Shown here: positions 15,611-22,882 of the stretch, in pieces
Position numbering within the stretch: position 1 is the stretch's first letter
How the letters are laid out: the number at the start of each line of letters is the position of its first letter
NCBI RefSeq assembly: GCF_024539815.1
Contig: NZ_JAHHIU010000138.1
Coordinates: 1-37,683 of the forward strand
DNA length: 37,683 nt
Source of the DNA: Streptomyces hayashii
GTDB taxonomy: Bacteria; Actinomycetota; Actinomycetes; Streptomycetales; Streptomycetaceae
Direction of reading: 5' to 3'
Translations under genes and position numbers: made by a program
The notes under the pieces: generated by a model
What the model was told of the DNA's origin: nothing
Databases searched by the model: none
The model's input: only the letters and a program-made list of their open reading frames with translations

Positions 15611-16936
15611 TCAGCTCTGCTCGAAGGTGTGGTCGGTCCAGTCCAGACGGGCCGATCCGTAGCGCGCGGCGCGGACGTCTCCCGAGCGCGCGTGTCCCTC
15701 GAAGTTCTCGATGCGCGAGGCCCTGCCGCAGATCTCGCCGAGCCGGGCGCTGGACGCGGGGTCCCGGACCTCCTGGTAGGTCACGGTCTTGAGGTACTTG
15801 CCGACCCAGAGGCCCCCGGTGTAGCGGGCCGCGCCCAGGGTGGGCAGCACGTGGTTGGTGCCGATGACCTTGTCGCCGTACGCGACGCAGGTCTTCTCCC
15901 CGAGGAACAGGGCGCCGTAGTTGCGCATGCGGTGCAGCGCCTCGCGGGGCTCGGCGGTGAGGATCTGGACATGCTCGCTGGCGTATTCGTCGGCGAGGGC
16001 GTAGGCGGCGTCCAGGGTCGGGACCACGATCACCTCGCCGTGGTCTCGCCAGGCAGGGCCGGCGACCCCGCCGGTGGGCAGGTCGGGCAGGAGCTTGTCC
16101 ACCCAGGCGATGGTCTGCCTGCCCACCTCCTCGGAGGTCGTGATGAGGACGGCCGGGGAGTCGGGACCGTGCTCGGCCTGGGACAGCAGGTCCGTCGCCA
16201 CCACGAACGGGTCCGCGGTGTCGTCGGCGACGATCAGCACCTCCGTCGGTCCGGCGAAGAGGTCGATGCCGACCTCGCCGAAGAGCTGGCGCTTGGCCTC
16301 CGCCACGTAGGCGTTGCCGGGCCCCGCGAGCATGTCGACGGCGTCGATCGTCTCGGTGCCCAGCGCCAGCGCCGCCACGGCCTGGACGCCGCCCATGACG
16401 TAGATCTCGTCGGCCCCGGCCAGGTGCATCGCGGCGATGCTGACGGGCGGCGGGGCGCCCCGGTCCGGCGGAGTCGTCGCGGCGACCCGTTCGACACCGG
16501 CGACCTTGGCCGTCAGGACGGTCATGTGGGCCGAGGCGGTGAGGGGGTAGCGGCCGCCGGGCACATAGGCGCCGGCCGCGCCGATGGGGATGTTGCGCTG
16601 CCCCAGGAACACTCCGGGCAGGGTCTCCACCTCGAAGGCGGTGAGGGAGTCCCGCTGCGCCTGGGCGAAGCCGCGGACCTGCTTCTGGACGAACCGCAGG
16701 TCGTCGAGGACGGTCTCGGGGACGGAGGAGACGACGGAGGCGACCTGGTCGGGGCCGAGCCGGTAGGACTGCGGGCTCCAGTCGTCGAACTTCTGCGACC
16801 AGCGGCGCACGGCGGCGTCGCCGTTGGCCCGTACGTCGGCGATCACGTCCGCGACGGTCTCGACGATTTCCGGACGGCTGGTCCGCGACGTCTTCACGGC
16901 GACAGGAGCCTTGATGGTCTGGTGTTGGGCTGACAC
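15611..16936 (-). CDS. Histidinol-dehydrogenase-family NAD-dependent oxidoreductase
   Basis: This 441-residue enzyme is related to HisD, which oxidises an alcohol to an acid in two NAD-dependent steps. The residues that match HisD zinc ligands are all present: Gln253 and His256 in SQAEHGPD, Asp355 in AYGDKVIGTNHVLPT, and His415 in NFEGHARSG. The catalytic pair Glu321-His322 is in YASEHVQILT. The GTG start has AAGGAG 6 bases upstream. No other histidine-biosynthesis gene is nearby; instead it heads an operon with an APC permease, a ThuA-like protein and a ThDP enzyme, divergent from a PucR regulator. It is therefore probably a catabolic paralogue. The sulfopropanediol dehydrogenase HpsN is a known example of such reuse, but I cannot show that substrate here. 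Confidence 0.85.
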   Translation of the reverse strand: MSAQHQTIKAPVAVKTSRTSRPEIVETVADVIADVRANGDAAVRRWSQKFDDWSPQSYRLGPDQVASVVSSVPETVLDDLRFVQKQVRGFAQAQRDSLTAFEVETLPGVFLGQRNIPIGAAGAYVPGGRYPLTASAHMTVLTAKVAGVERVAATTPPDRGAPPPVSIAAMHLAGADEIYVMGGVQAVAALALGTETIDAVDMLAGPGNAYVAEAKRQLFGEVGIDLFAGPTEVLIVADDTADPFVVATDLLSQAEHGPDSPAVLITTSEEVGRQTIAWVDKLLPDLPTGGVAGPAWRDHGEVIVVPTLDAAYALADEYASEHVQILTAEPREALHRMRNYGALFLGEKTCVAYGDKVIGTNHVLPTLGAARYTGGLWVGKYLKTVTYQEVRDPASSARLGEICGRASRIENFEGHARSGDVRAARYGSARLDWTDHTFEQS

Positions 16937-17014
16937 TCTGCACTCCTTGCACGGGTCGTGCCTGCGGGCTTGCCCTGAAGTCTGGGGAAACGGGGGGTGT
17001 GAGGACAGGCACAG

Positions 17015-17047
17015 TGTGTGCAATATTGGACGCGCGTCCTGCACACA
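17015..17047. promoter_or_regulatory. Nested palindromic operator, HDH-like operon versus PucR gene
   Basis: TGTGTGCA (17015-17022) and TGCACACA (17040-17047) are exact inverted repeats 17 bases apart. Between them lies a second perfect 12-bp palindrome, GGACGCGCGTCC (17028-17039), directly abutting the right arm. The block lies 16 bases upstream of the PucR gene start and 79 bases from the divergent GTG, so a bound regulator could control both directions. Auto-regulation by PucR is the natural guess. Confidence 0.6.
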
Positions 17048-17062
17048 CCGAGGTAGTGGCTC

Positions 17063-18670
17063 ATGGCTGAAGTCCTGACTGTTCGCACCGCGCTGGAGCT
17101 TGAGGTGTTCACGCGCACGACCGTGCGCGTGTACGCCGGGGAGAGGAATCTGGACCGCCCCGTGCGCTGGGTGCACACCGGTGAGATCCCGGACATCCAC
17201 CGCTTCCTCACGGGTCAGGAGATGCTGCTGACGGCCGGCCTCGGCATGGGGGCGACCCCGTTCGAGCAGCGTGCCTTCGTCCGGCGGCTCGCGGACGCCC
17301 ACGCGGCCGTGCTCGTCGTCGAACTGGCCGGCCGCATGTTCGACGCCATGCCGGAGGCGGTGATCGAGGAGGCGGAAGCGGTCGGCCTGCCCCTGGTGGG
17401 ACTCGCCGACGAGATTCCCTTCGTCGAGACCTCCGCCCAGGTCCACGAGGTGCTCGTCGGGATGCGCGTGAAGCAGCTGATCGCCGAGGAGGCGACCAGC
17501 CAGGCGTTCATGGACCTGCTCCTGGCGGACGAGGACTACGTCGGCGTGGTCAGGGAGCTGGCCCGGCGCACCGGGCACCCCGTGGTGCTGGAGGACGTCG
17601 CCCACCAGATGCTGGCGTACGGCGGCGCGACGCCGGAGGCCGACCGGACCGTGGACGAGTGGAGTGCGCACTCCCGGGCGATCCACGAACGCCACACCTC
17701 GCTCGCGACGCAGGATCCCGGGGTGCCCACGGCCCCCGCCGCCTCGTTCCGCGAGGTCGCGCCCTGCGCCCGCCAGCCCGTGGTGCTCCGGGGCGAGTCA
17801 TGGGGCTGGCTGCACCTTCTGCACGGCGGACAGCGGCCGAGCCCGCCCGAACTGCGCACGCTGGAGCGGGCCGCCGCGGCCATCGCGATCTCGCTGCTGA
17901 GCGAGCGGGAGAGCGGCGCCCGTGCCTCCCAGCGCCAGACGGCACTGCTCAACCGGCTGCTGCTCGGCGACATCACGGGCGAGCGGTTCGTGATCCTCGG
18001 CCTGGCGCTCGGCCAGGACCTGCGGGGCCGGGACCTGATCGTCGTCACGGCATGGGCAGGTGACGAGGAGCTCACGAAGGACCACCTCCTCGCCCCCCTC
18101 CTGGAGGACGCCGGCTGGCCTGCCGTCGTGGGCGACACCGGGGACTTCGACGTGGCGGTCGTGGGCCTGCCCGCGCGCACGGACGCGGGCCATGTCCGGA
18201 CGCTGCTCGCCGATCACGGGGTACGGGCCGGCGTCAGCCGGGTCGTGGAGCCGGCGGCCCTCCCCCTGGCGCTGCGCCAGAGCCGCAGTGCGGCGTCCGT
18301 CGCCGCGGCGGCCTCGACCGCGGAGGTGCGTCACTTCGACGACCTGGGAGCACTGCGCCTGCTCGTCGCCCTCTCGGAGGGGCCCGAGCTGAGGCGGTAC
18401 GTCGAGGACGAACTCGGTCCGCTCCTCGAACACGACGCACTGGCGAAGAACCCTCTGCTGCCCACCCTGCGCACGTTCCTCGACTCCGGCGGCAACAAGG
18501 CCCGGGCGGCCGAGGAGCTCTTCATCCAGCGGCGCACCCTCTACCACCGGCTCGACAAGCTCTCCGAGATCCTCGGCCTCGACCTCACCCAGGTCAGCAA
18601 CCAGCAGCGCCTGCAACTGGCCGTGCGCGGACACGACCTGCTGCGCAAGCCGACGCTGCGGCGGACCTGA
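17063..18670 (+). CDS. PucR-family transcriptional regulator
   Basis: This 535-residue cytosolic regulator has the PucR/CdaR plan. The N-terminal PucR ligand-binding domain covers about residues 8-130 (WVHTGEIPDIHRFLTGQEML, then LTAGLGM). A middle GAF/GGDEF-like region follows. The C-terminal PucR helix-turn-helix is near 470-515 (LRTFLDSGGNKARAAEELFI, QRRTLYHRLDKLSEILGL). Relatives activate genes for purine, GABA or sugar-acid use in response to the substrate. GAGG at 17050-17053 is 9 bases before the ATG. It is divergent from the HDH-like operon and convergent with the first GMC oxidoreductase gene, leaving only 3 bases between stops. It is likely the local regulator of the whole 11.4-22 kb locus. 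Confidence 0.88.
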   Translation: MAEVLTVRTALELEVFTRTTVRVYAGERNLDRPVRWVHTGEIPDIHRFLTGQEMLLTAGLGMGATPFEQRAFVRRLADAHAAVLVVELAGRMFDAMPEAVIEEAEAVGLPLVGLADEIPFVETSAQVHEVLVGMRVKQLIAEEATSQAFMDLLLADEDYVGVVRELARRTGHPVVLEDVAHQMLAYGGATPEADRTVDEWSAHSRAIHERHTSLATQDPGVPTAPAASFREVAPCARQPVVLRGESWGWLHLLHGGQRPSPPELRTLERAAAAIAISLLSERESGARASQRQTALLNRLLLGDITGERFVILGLALGQDLRGRDLIVVTAWAGDEELTKDHLLAPLLEDAGWPAVVGDTGDFDVAVVGLPARTDAGHVRTLLADHGVRAGVSRVVEPAALPLALRQSRSAASVAAAASTAEVRHFDDLGALRLLVALSEGPELRRYVEDELGPLLEHDALAKNPLLPTLRTFLDSGGNKARAAEELFIQRRTLYHRLDKLSEILGLDLTQVSNQQRLQLAVRGHDLLRKPTLRRT

Positions 18671-18673
18671 CCG

Positions 18674-20260
18674 CTACGCGGCCTTCGTCGTCCGCGCGAG
18701 GGACGGGGCGATACGCAGCGCGTTCGCCCCGATCGTGAGGGCCGGGTTGAGTGCCGCCGAGGACGGGAAGAACGACGAGTCGGCCAGCCAGAGGTTCTCC
18801 ACGTCATGGCTGCGGCACAGCGGGTCGAGCACGCTGCGCGTCGGGTCCTGGCCGGCCACGGCCGTTCCGCACATGTGGGAGTTGGTCTCGATGCCCATGC
18901 GCTGGGTGAAGATCAGCGGATAGCCGGCCCTGCGGACGGCCCGGGTCACCCGGCGCACGAGTTCGTGGTGGGGCGCGAGGTTGGTCGGCGTCCAGTCGAT
19001 GAGGATGCGGTCGCCGTCCACGCGTACCCGGTTGTCCCGGGACGGGAGGTCCTCGGTCGTCAGGTAGATGTCGAGGCTTCTGGCCGCCATGAGCTTCAGG
19101 GCCCACGTCGGCGCCCACGGACGCGCGGGCTTGAGCATGGGGGCCTGGAGCTTGCCCAGCATCTGGAGGTTCCCGAGCGGAAAGCGCGTCCCCGGTCCGG
19201 CTTCGTAGAAGTCGTTCAGGCCGAGCGTCTTCTGCCACTTGGTGGGGTTGGTCCGCAGCGGGTTCACCCCGACGAAGAACGTGCTGTTGTGGACCATGTA
19301 GTTGCGGCCCAGCAGTCCGGACGAGTTGGCGAGCCCCTGGGGGTGCGCGTCGCCGGCCGAACGCAGCAGCAGCGCGGCCGAGTTGACGGCGCCTCCGGCG
19401 AGGGCGAAGGACTTGGCGTTGATGCGGATGATCCGGCCCGCGTGCCGTGCCTCGGCGGCGACGATCTTCCGGCCGTCGGGCGAGGTGATCAGACGGGTGA
19501 TCTCCGCCCCCGTGAGGATCTTCACGCCGTGGCTCAGCGCGGGCAGCAGGAGCCGGTTCTCGGCGTCGGACTTCATGCCCGTGTCGTCCGGACAGCCGTC
19601 GGCGGTCGTCACGGCGGCGCGGTCGGCCTGGGTGCTGATGTTCAGGGCGTTCGGGGTGTGGAACGGGTGCAGGCCCTGCCTGCGCAGCGATCGGGAGAAC
19701 CGCTCGATCTCCGGTTCGTGCTGGAGCGCCGGATGGGGATAGGGCTTGGAGCGGGGCGGCTCGGTCGGGTCCTCGCCGGTCTGCCCGTGCACCTGGAGCA
19801 GTTCCTCCATGGCGGTGTAGAAGGGCTCCAGGTCGTCGTAACCGAAAGGCCAGGCGTGCGAGACGCCCTCGTGGTGTTCCACCTCGGTGAAGTCGCTGCG
19901 CCGGAATCGGGGCAGCATCGCGCCGTAGAAACGGGTGTTGCCGCCCACCCAGTAATACACGCCCGGCGCGAACGGCTTGCCGTTGCTGCCGTCGTACCAG
20001 TAGCCGGCGTTCTTGTACCGGCCTTTGAGATACATCTCGGCCGGCTGCGAGTTCTCGGGTTCGCGAGGAAGGAAATGGCCGCGCTCGGCGACGAGCACGT
20101 CGAGACCGGAATCCTTCAGCGCCCAGGCCAGCGCGGAACCGCCCATGCCGGAGCCGATGATCAGGACGTCGGTGCTGATCTCCTCGGCGGCGCCGACTGA
20201 TACGAGGGCCTCGGGCTGAACGTCCGGGGGCGTGTAATCCTTACGGACCGGGTCGGACAT
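18674..20260 (-). CDS. GMC-family FAD-dependent oxidoreductase (gluconate/fructose dehydrogenase-like)
   Basis: This 528-residue flavoenzyme has an FAD-binding motif after a 28-residue extension (DVLIIGSGMGGSALAWAL). The substrate half carries the GMC catalytic pair His462 (NSHMCG) and Asn505 (AALNPALTIGANAL). YWVGGNTRFYGAML is the loop seen in the subgroup near gluconate-2-dehydrogenase and fructose dehydrogenase large subunits. These oxidise alcohols or sugars and pass electrons to a quinone or cytochrome. No cytochrome or small subunit gene is adjacent and I see no signal peptide, so the electron acceptor is unclear. It converges on the PucR gene and is divergent from a second GMC gene. 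Confidence 0.85.
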   Translation of the reverse strand: MSDPVRKDYTPPDVQPEALVSVGAAEEISTDVLIIGSGMGGSALAWALKDSGLDVLVAERGHFLPREPENSQPAEMYLKGRYKNAGYWYDGSNGKPFAPGVYYWVGGNTRFYGAMLPRFRRSDFTEVEHHEGVSHAWPFGYDDLEPFYTAMEELLQVHGQTGEDPTEPPRSKPYPHPALQHEPEIERFSRSLRRQGLHPFHTPNALNISTQADRAAVTTADGCPDDTGMKSDAENRLLLPALSHGVKILTGAEITRLITSPDGRKIVAAEARHAGRIIRINAKSFALAGGAVNSAALLLRSAGDAHPQGLANSSGLLGRNYMVHNSTFFVGVNPLRTNPTKWQKTLGLNDFYEAGPGTRFPLGNLQMLGKLQAPMLKPARPWAPTWALKLMAARSLDIYLTTEDLPSRDNRVRVDGDRILIDWTPTNLAPHHELVRRVTRAVRRAGYPLIFTQRMGIETNSHMCGTAVAGQDPTRSVLDPLCRSHDVENLWLADSSFFPSSAALNPALTIGANALRIAPSLARTTKAA

Positions 20261-20326
20261 GAGATCGGGGTCCCCTCTTTGCCGCGGTATTTCGAAGAGA
20301 GCCTAAGCAGCGGCACGGATTCGGCA

Positions 20327-20377
20327 CATGCACGGAATGGGTAACGAGCGCCGCCCGAGTTGCTCACTTCGTGCATG
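20327..20377. promoter_or_regulatory. Inverted repeat between the two GMC genes, candidate operators
   Basis: CATGCACG (20327-20334) and CGTGCATG (20370-20377) are exact inverted repeats 35 bases apart. Extending each arm to 18 bases gives 14 matching positions (CATGCACGGAATGGGTAA against CATGCACGAAGTGAGCAA). Two facing copies about four helical turns apart suggest two regulator dimers or a looped pair in the divergent promoter region. The TGCAC core recurs in the PucR promoter operator. Confidence 0.55.
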
Positions 20378-20433
20378 GGCTGAGCATGCCCGACCTCCCT
20401 AGCCTCTCCAGAAACGAGCTTCTTGGAGGCGAA

Positions 20434-22014
20434 ATGGCTAGGGAATCGTACGACTATGTCGTCGTCGGGGCAGGATCGGCAGGCTGTGCGGTCGCGGCCC
20501 GGCTGTCCGAGGATCCGGGGGTCACGGTCGCGCTGATCGAGGCCGGGCCGCCGGCCAAGGGCCGCCTGTTCGAGATCCCGGCCCTGTTCTCGCAGCAGCT
20601 CAAGACCGCGTTCGACTGGGACTTCCAGACGGAGCCCGAGCCGCGGCTCGGCGGGCGCCGCGCCTATCTGCCCCGGGGCCGGGCGATCGGCGGCACCAGC
20701 TCGATGAACACGATGCTGTACGTCCGCGGGCACCGCTACGACTACGACACGTGGGAGCGGCTCGGCAACCCGGGCTGGGGATACGACGACGTCCTGCCGT
20801 TCTTCAAGAAGTCCGAGGACAACCAGCGCGGGGCCGACGACTTCCACGGCGTCGGCGGTCCCCTCACCGTCAGCAACCCGAACTCCGTCCACCCGCTGCT
20901 GACGGCGTGGGTGGAGGCCGCTCAGGACGCGGGCCACAAGTACAACTCGGACTTCAACGGAGCCGAGCAGGAGGGCGTGGGCTACCACCAGGTCACGCAG
21001 CGCAACGGGCTGCGGTGCAGCAGCGCGATCGCGTTCCTGGAGCCGGCCGCGGGACGTCCGAACCTCACCGTGCTTCCGTCGACGATCGCTCTGCGTCTCA
21101 GCTTCGACGGCTCACGCGCCGCCGGCCTGGAGGTCGACCACCTCGGAACCGTCCGGACGATCCACGTCGACCGCGAGATCGTGCTGTCCCTCGGGGCCTA
21201 CAACTCGCCGCACCTGCTCCTCCAGTCCGGCGTCGGTCCGGCCGACGAACTGACCGCGGGAGGCGTCACCCCGCTGCACGACCTGCCGGACGTCGGCAGG
21301 AACATGCAGGACCACACCGGGTGCTTCATCAGCTTCTTCAGCGACACCGAGCCGCTCCTCGGGCCGGACACCTCCGCGGAGGAGCGACTCCTGCGCGAGC
21401 AGGGCACCGGGCCGATGGCGTGGAACGAGACCGGCGGCTTCTTCAGCTCCGGCGACGACGTGCCCGCCCCGGACATCCAGGTGCACGCCGCGCTGGGCAT
21501 CGTCCGCGACGAGGGTCTCGCCGCGCCGCTGGAGCCGGGCATGTCGTTCGGGCCCTACGTCGCGCGGCCCGCGAGCCGCGGCTCGGTGCGGCTGCGGCAC
21601 TCCCACCCCTATGCCAAGCCGCGCATCTTCCACAACTATCTCGACGACCCCGACGACCGCCGGCGGCTGCGCGAGGGCGTCCGCCTGTGCATGCGCATCG
21701 CCCGTGAGCAGCGGCTGACGTCCCTGCTGCAGTCGGACCTGCGCGGGGCCGCCGACGCCGGGCTCGCCCCCGTGTCGGACAGCGACCAGGACATCGACGA
21801 CTTCATCCGCACGCAGTCGTTCTCCTTCTACCACCCGTCGGGCACCTGCATGATGGGCAAGGTCGTCGACCACGAACTGCGGGTGCGCGGCCTCGACAAC
21901 GTCCGCGTGGCGGACACGTCGATCATGCCGACCCTGGTCACCGGGAACACCAACGCCCCCGCCATCATGATCGGCGAGAGGGCCGCCTCGTTCATCCGCA
22001 CGTCCGCGGGCTGA
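20434..22014 (+). CDS. GMC-family oxidoreductase (choline dehydrogenase-like)
   Basis: This 526-residue FAD enzyme of the choline/alcohol dehydrogenase branch has the dinucleotide fold YDYVVVGAGSAGCAVAARL at the N-terminus and the second GMC signature PRGRAIGGTSSMN. The catalytic residues His467 (YHPSGTCMMG) and Asn507 (TGNTNAPAIMIG) are both present. I chose the ATG at 20434 because GGAGG lies 5 bases upstream; an in-frame start further upstream would add a leader with no ribosome binding site. It would oxidise a primary alcohol to an aldehyde, the usual step before acid formation. It is divergent from the other GMC gene and belongs by position to the PucR-linked locus. The stop is 16 bases from that of the convergent DeoR gene. 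Confidence 0.88.
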   Translation: MARESYDYVVVGAGSAGCAVAARLSEDPGVTVALIEAGPPAKGRLFEIPALFSQQLKTAFDWDFQTEPEPRLGGRRAYLPRGRAIGGTSSMNTMLYVRGHRYDYDTWERLGNPGWGYDDVLPFFKKSEDNQRGADDFHGVGGPLTVSNPNSVHPLLTAWVEAAQDAGHKYNSDFNGAEQEGVGYHQVTQRNGLRCSSAIAFLEPAAGRPNLTVLPSTIALRLSFDGSRAAGLEVDHLGTVRTIHVDREIVLSLGAYNSPHLLLQSGVGPADELTAGGVTPLHDLPDVGRNMQDHTGCFISFFSDTEPLLGPDTSAEERLLREQGTGPMAWNETGGFFSSGDDVPAPDIQVHAALGIVRDEGLAAPLEPGMSFGPYVARPASRGSVRLRHSHPYAKPRIFHNYLDDPDDRRRLREGVRLCMRIAREQRLTSLLQSDLRGAADAGLAPVSDSDQDIDDFIRTQSFSFYHPSGTCMMGKVVDHELRVRGLDNVRVADTSIMPTLVTGNTNAPAIMIGERAASFIRTSAG

Positions 22015-22030
22015 GGCCCAGGACGCGAGG

Positions 22031-22792
22031 TCAGACGGTCCGGACGACGGTTCCGCCGGCTTCGAGCGCGGTGACCTCCTCGGCAGCCGCGTCGGCGTCC
22101 GTGACGAGGGTCTGCACGAGGGCGGCGGGACCGACCCAGGCGTAGGCGGTGTGGCCGAGTTTGCTGCCGTCGGCTGCGGCGACGACACGGCGGGCGGAGG
22201 CCATGCCCGCCTTCTTCACCGCGGCGTCGTCGAGGTCGTAGGCGGTCAGACCGTCGGCCGCGCTCAGCCCGCAGCAGCCGATGACCGCGGTGTCGAAGCG
22301 CACGGCGGCCAGGGAGGCTAGGGCGAGGGGGCCCGTGAGGGCTCCCTCGGAGGTGCGGGGCTGTCCGCCGGGCACGACCAGGGTGGCCGGGCCGGGTGTC
22401 TCGGCGATCAGGTGGATGGCCTGCAGGGACAGGGGCATCAGGGTGACGGGCCGCTCCCGCAGCAGGCGGGCGACCTCCAGGCAGGTGGTGCCGCTGTCCA
22501 GCAGGACGCTCTCGCCGTCGGCGACGAGGGCGGAGATCTCGGCGGCGATCCGGCGCTTGGCCTCCACCGCCTCGCGGGCGCGCAGGGCGAAGGGCGGCTC
22601 CTCGCCCCGCAGCAGCAGGGTGCGGGCCCCGCCGCGGACGCGCTCCAGGACGCCATGGGCGGCGAGGGTGTCGAGGTCCCGACGGATGGTCATCTCCGAG
22701 GCGCCGGTCAGTTCCGCCAGTTCCTGGACCGTGGCGCCTCCGGAGTCCCGGACGACCTTCGCGATCAGCCCGTGCCGGTGTGCGTTGCTCAT
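22031..22792 (-). CDS. DeoR-family transcriptional regulator
   Basis: This 253-residue repressor-type protein has an N-terminal DeoR helix-turn-helix (GATVQELAELTGASEMTIRR then DLDTLAAHGVLERVRGGA). The C-terminal sugar-phosphate-sensing domain of the ribose-isomerase-like fold includes LLDSGTTCLEVARLL and a late VAAADGSKLGHTA (the D-x-S-K phosphate-binding segment). Relatives respond to phosphorylated sugars. The start is uncertain: I took the ATG at 22792, which leaves the GAACA/TGTTC operator sites outside the gene. Further in-frame starts exist up to 22837, none with a good ribosome binding site. It is divergent from an MFS transporter, its probable target. Confidence 0.85.
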   Translation of the reverse strand: MSNAHRHGLIAKVVRDSGGATVQELAELTGASEMTIRRDLDTLAAHGVLERVRGGARTLLLRGEEPPFALRAREAVEAKRRIAAEISALVADGESVLLDSGTTCLEVARLLRERPVTLMPLSLQAIHLIAETPGPATLVVPGGQPRTSEGALTGPLALASLAAVRFDTAVIGCCGLSAADGLTAYDLDDAAVKKAGMASARRVVAAADGSKLGHTAYAWVGPAALVQTLVTDADAAAEEVTALEAGGTVVRTV

Positions 22793-22801
22793 ACGGCGAT
22801 T

Positions 22802-22870
22802 GAACACCACCTCGAAACGAACAAGAAAGGTGTTCATTAGCCCGACTTTCAAACATGAAGCATGTTCGTT
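22802..22870. promoter_or_regulatory. Operator cluster between DeoR and MFS genes
   Basis: Four half-sites occur: GAACA at 22802-22806 and 22819-22823, then TGTTC at 22831-22835 and 22863-22867. The best pair is AACGAACAAG (22816-22825) and CATGTTCGTT (22861-22870), an inverted repeat with 9 of 10 positions matching. Paired sites of this type fit a DeoR-type repressor controlling itself and the divergent transporter. Confidence 0.5.
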
Positions 22871-22882
22871 ATGGTGGACGGC

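Noticed and set aside
15595..15612. GATCCG/CGGATC hairpin at the end of the HDH-like gene as a terminator
   Set aside because: The stem is only 6 bp and overlaps the stop codon, and the next operon gene follows closely, so transcription probably reads through.
15611..16936. hisD of histidine biosynthesis
   Set aside because: Residues agree with the family but no his gene is nearby, and the operon partners and PucR regulator point to catabolism.
13896..17048. A single 1050-codon minus-strand frame joining the APC permease to upstream sequence, as if a fusion protein
   Set aside because: Only the last 536 codons look like a transporter. The upstream part is the shadow of the HDH-like gene in another frame, and a good ribosome binding site precedes the ATG at 15506.
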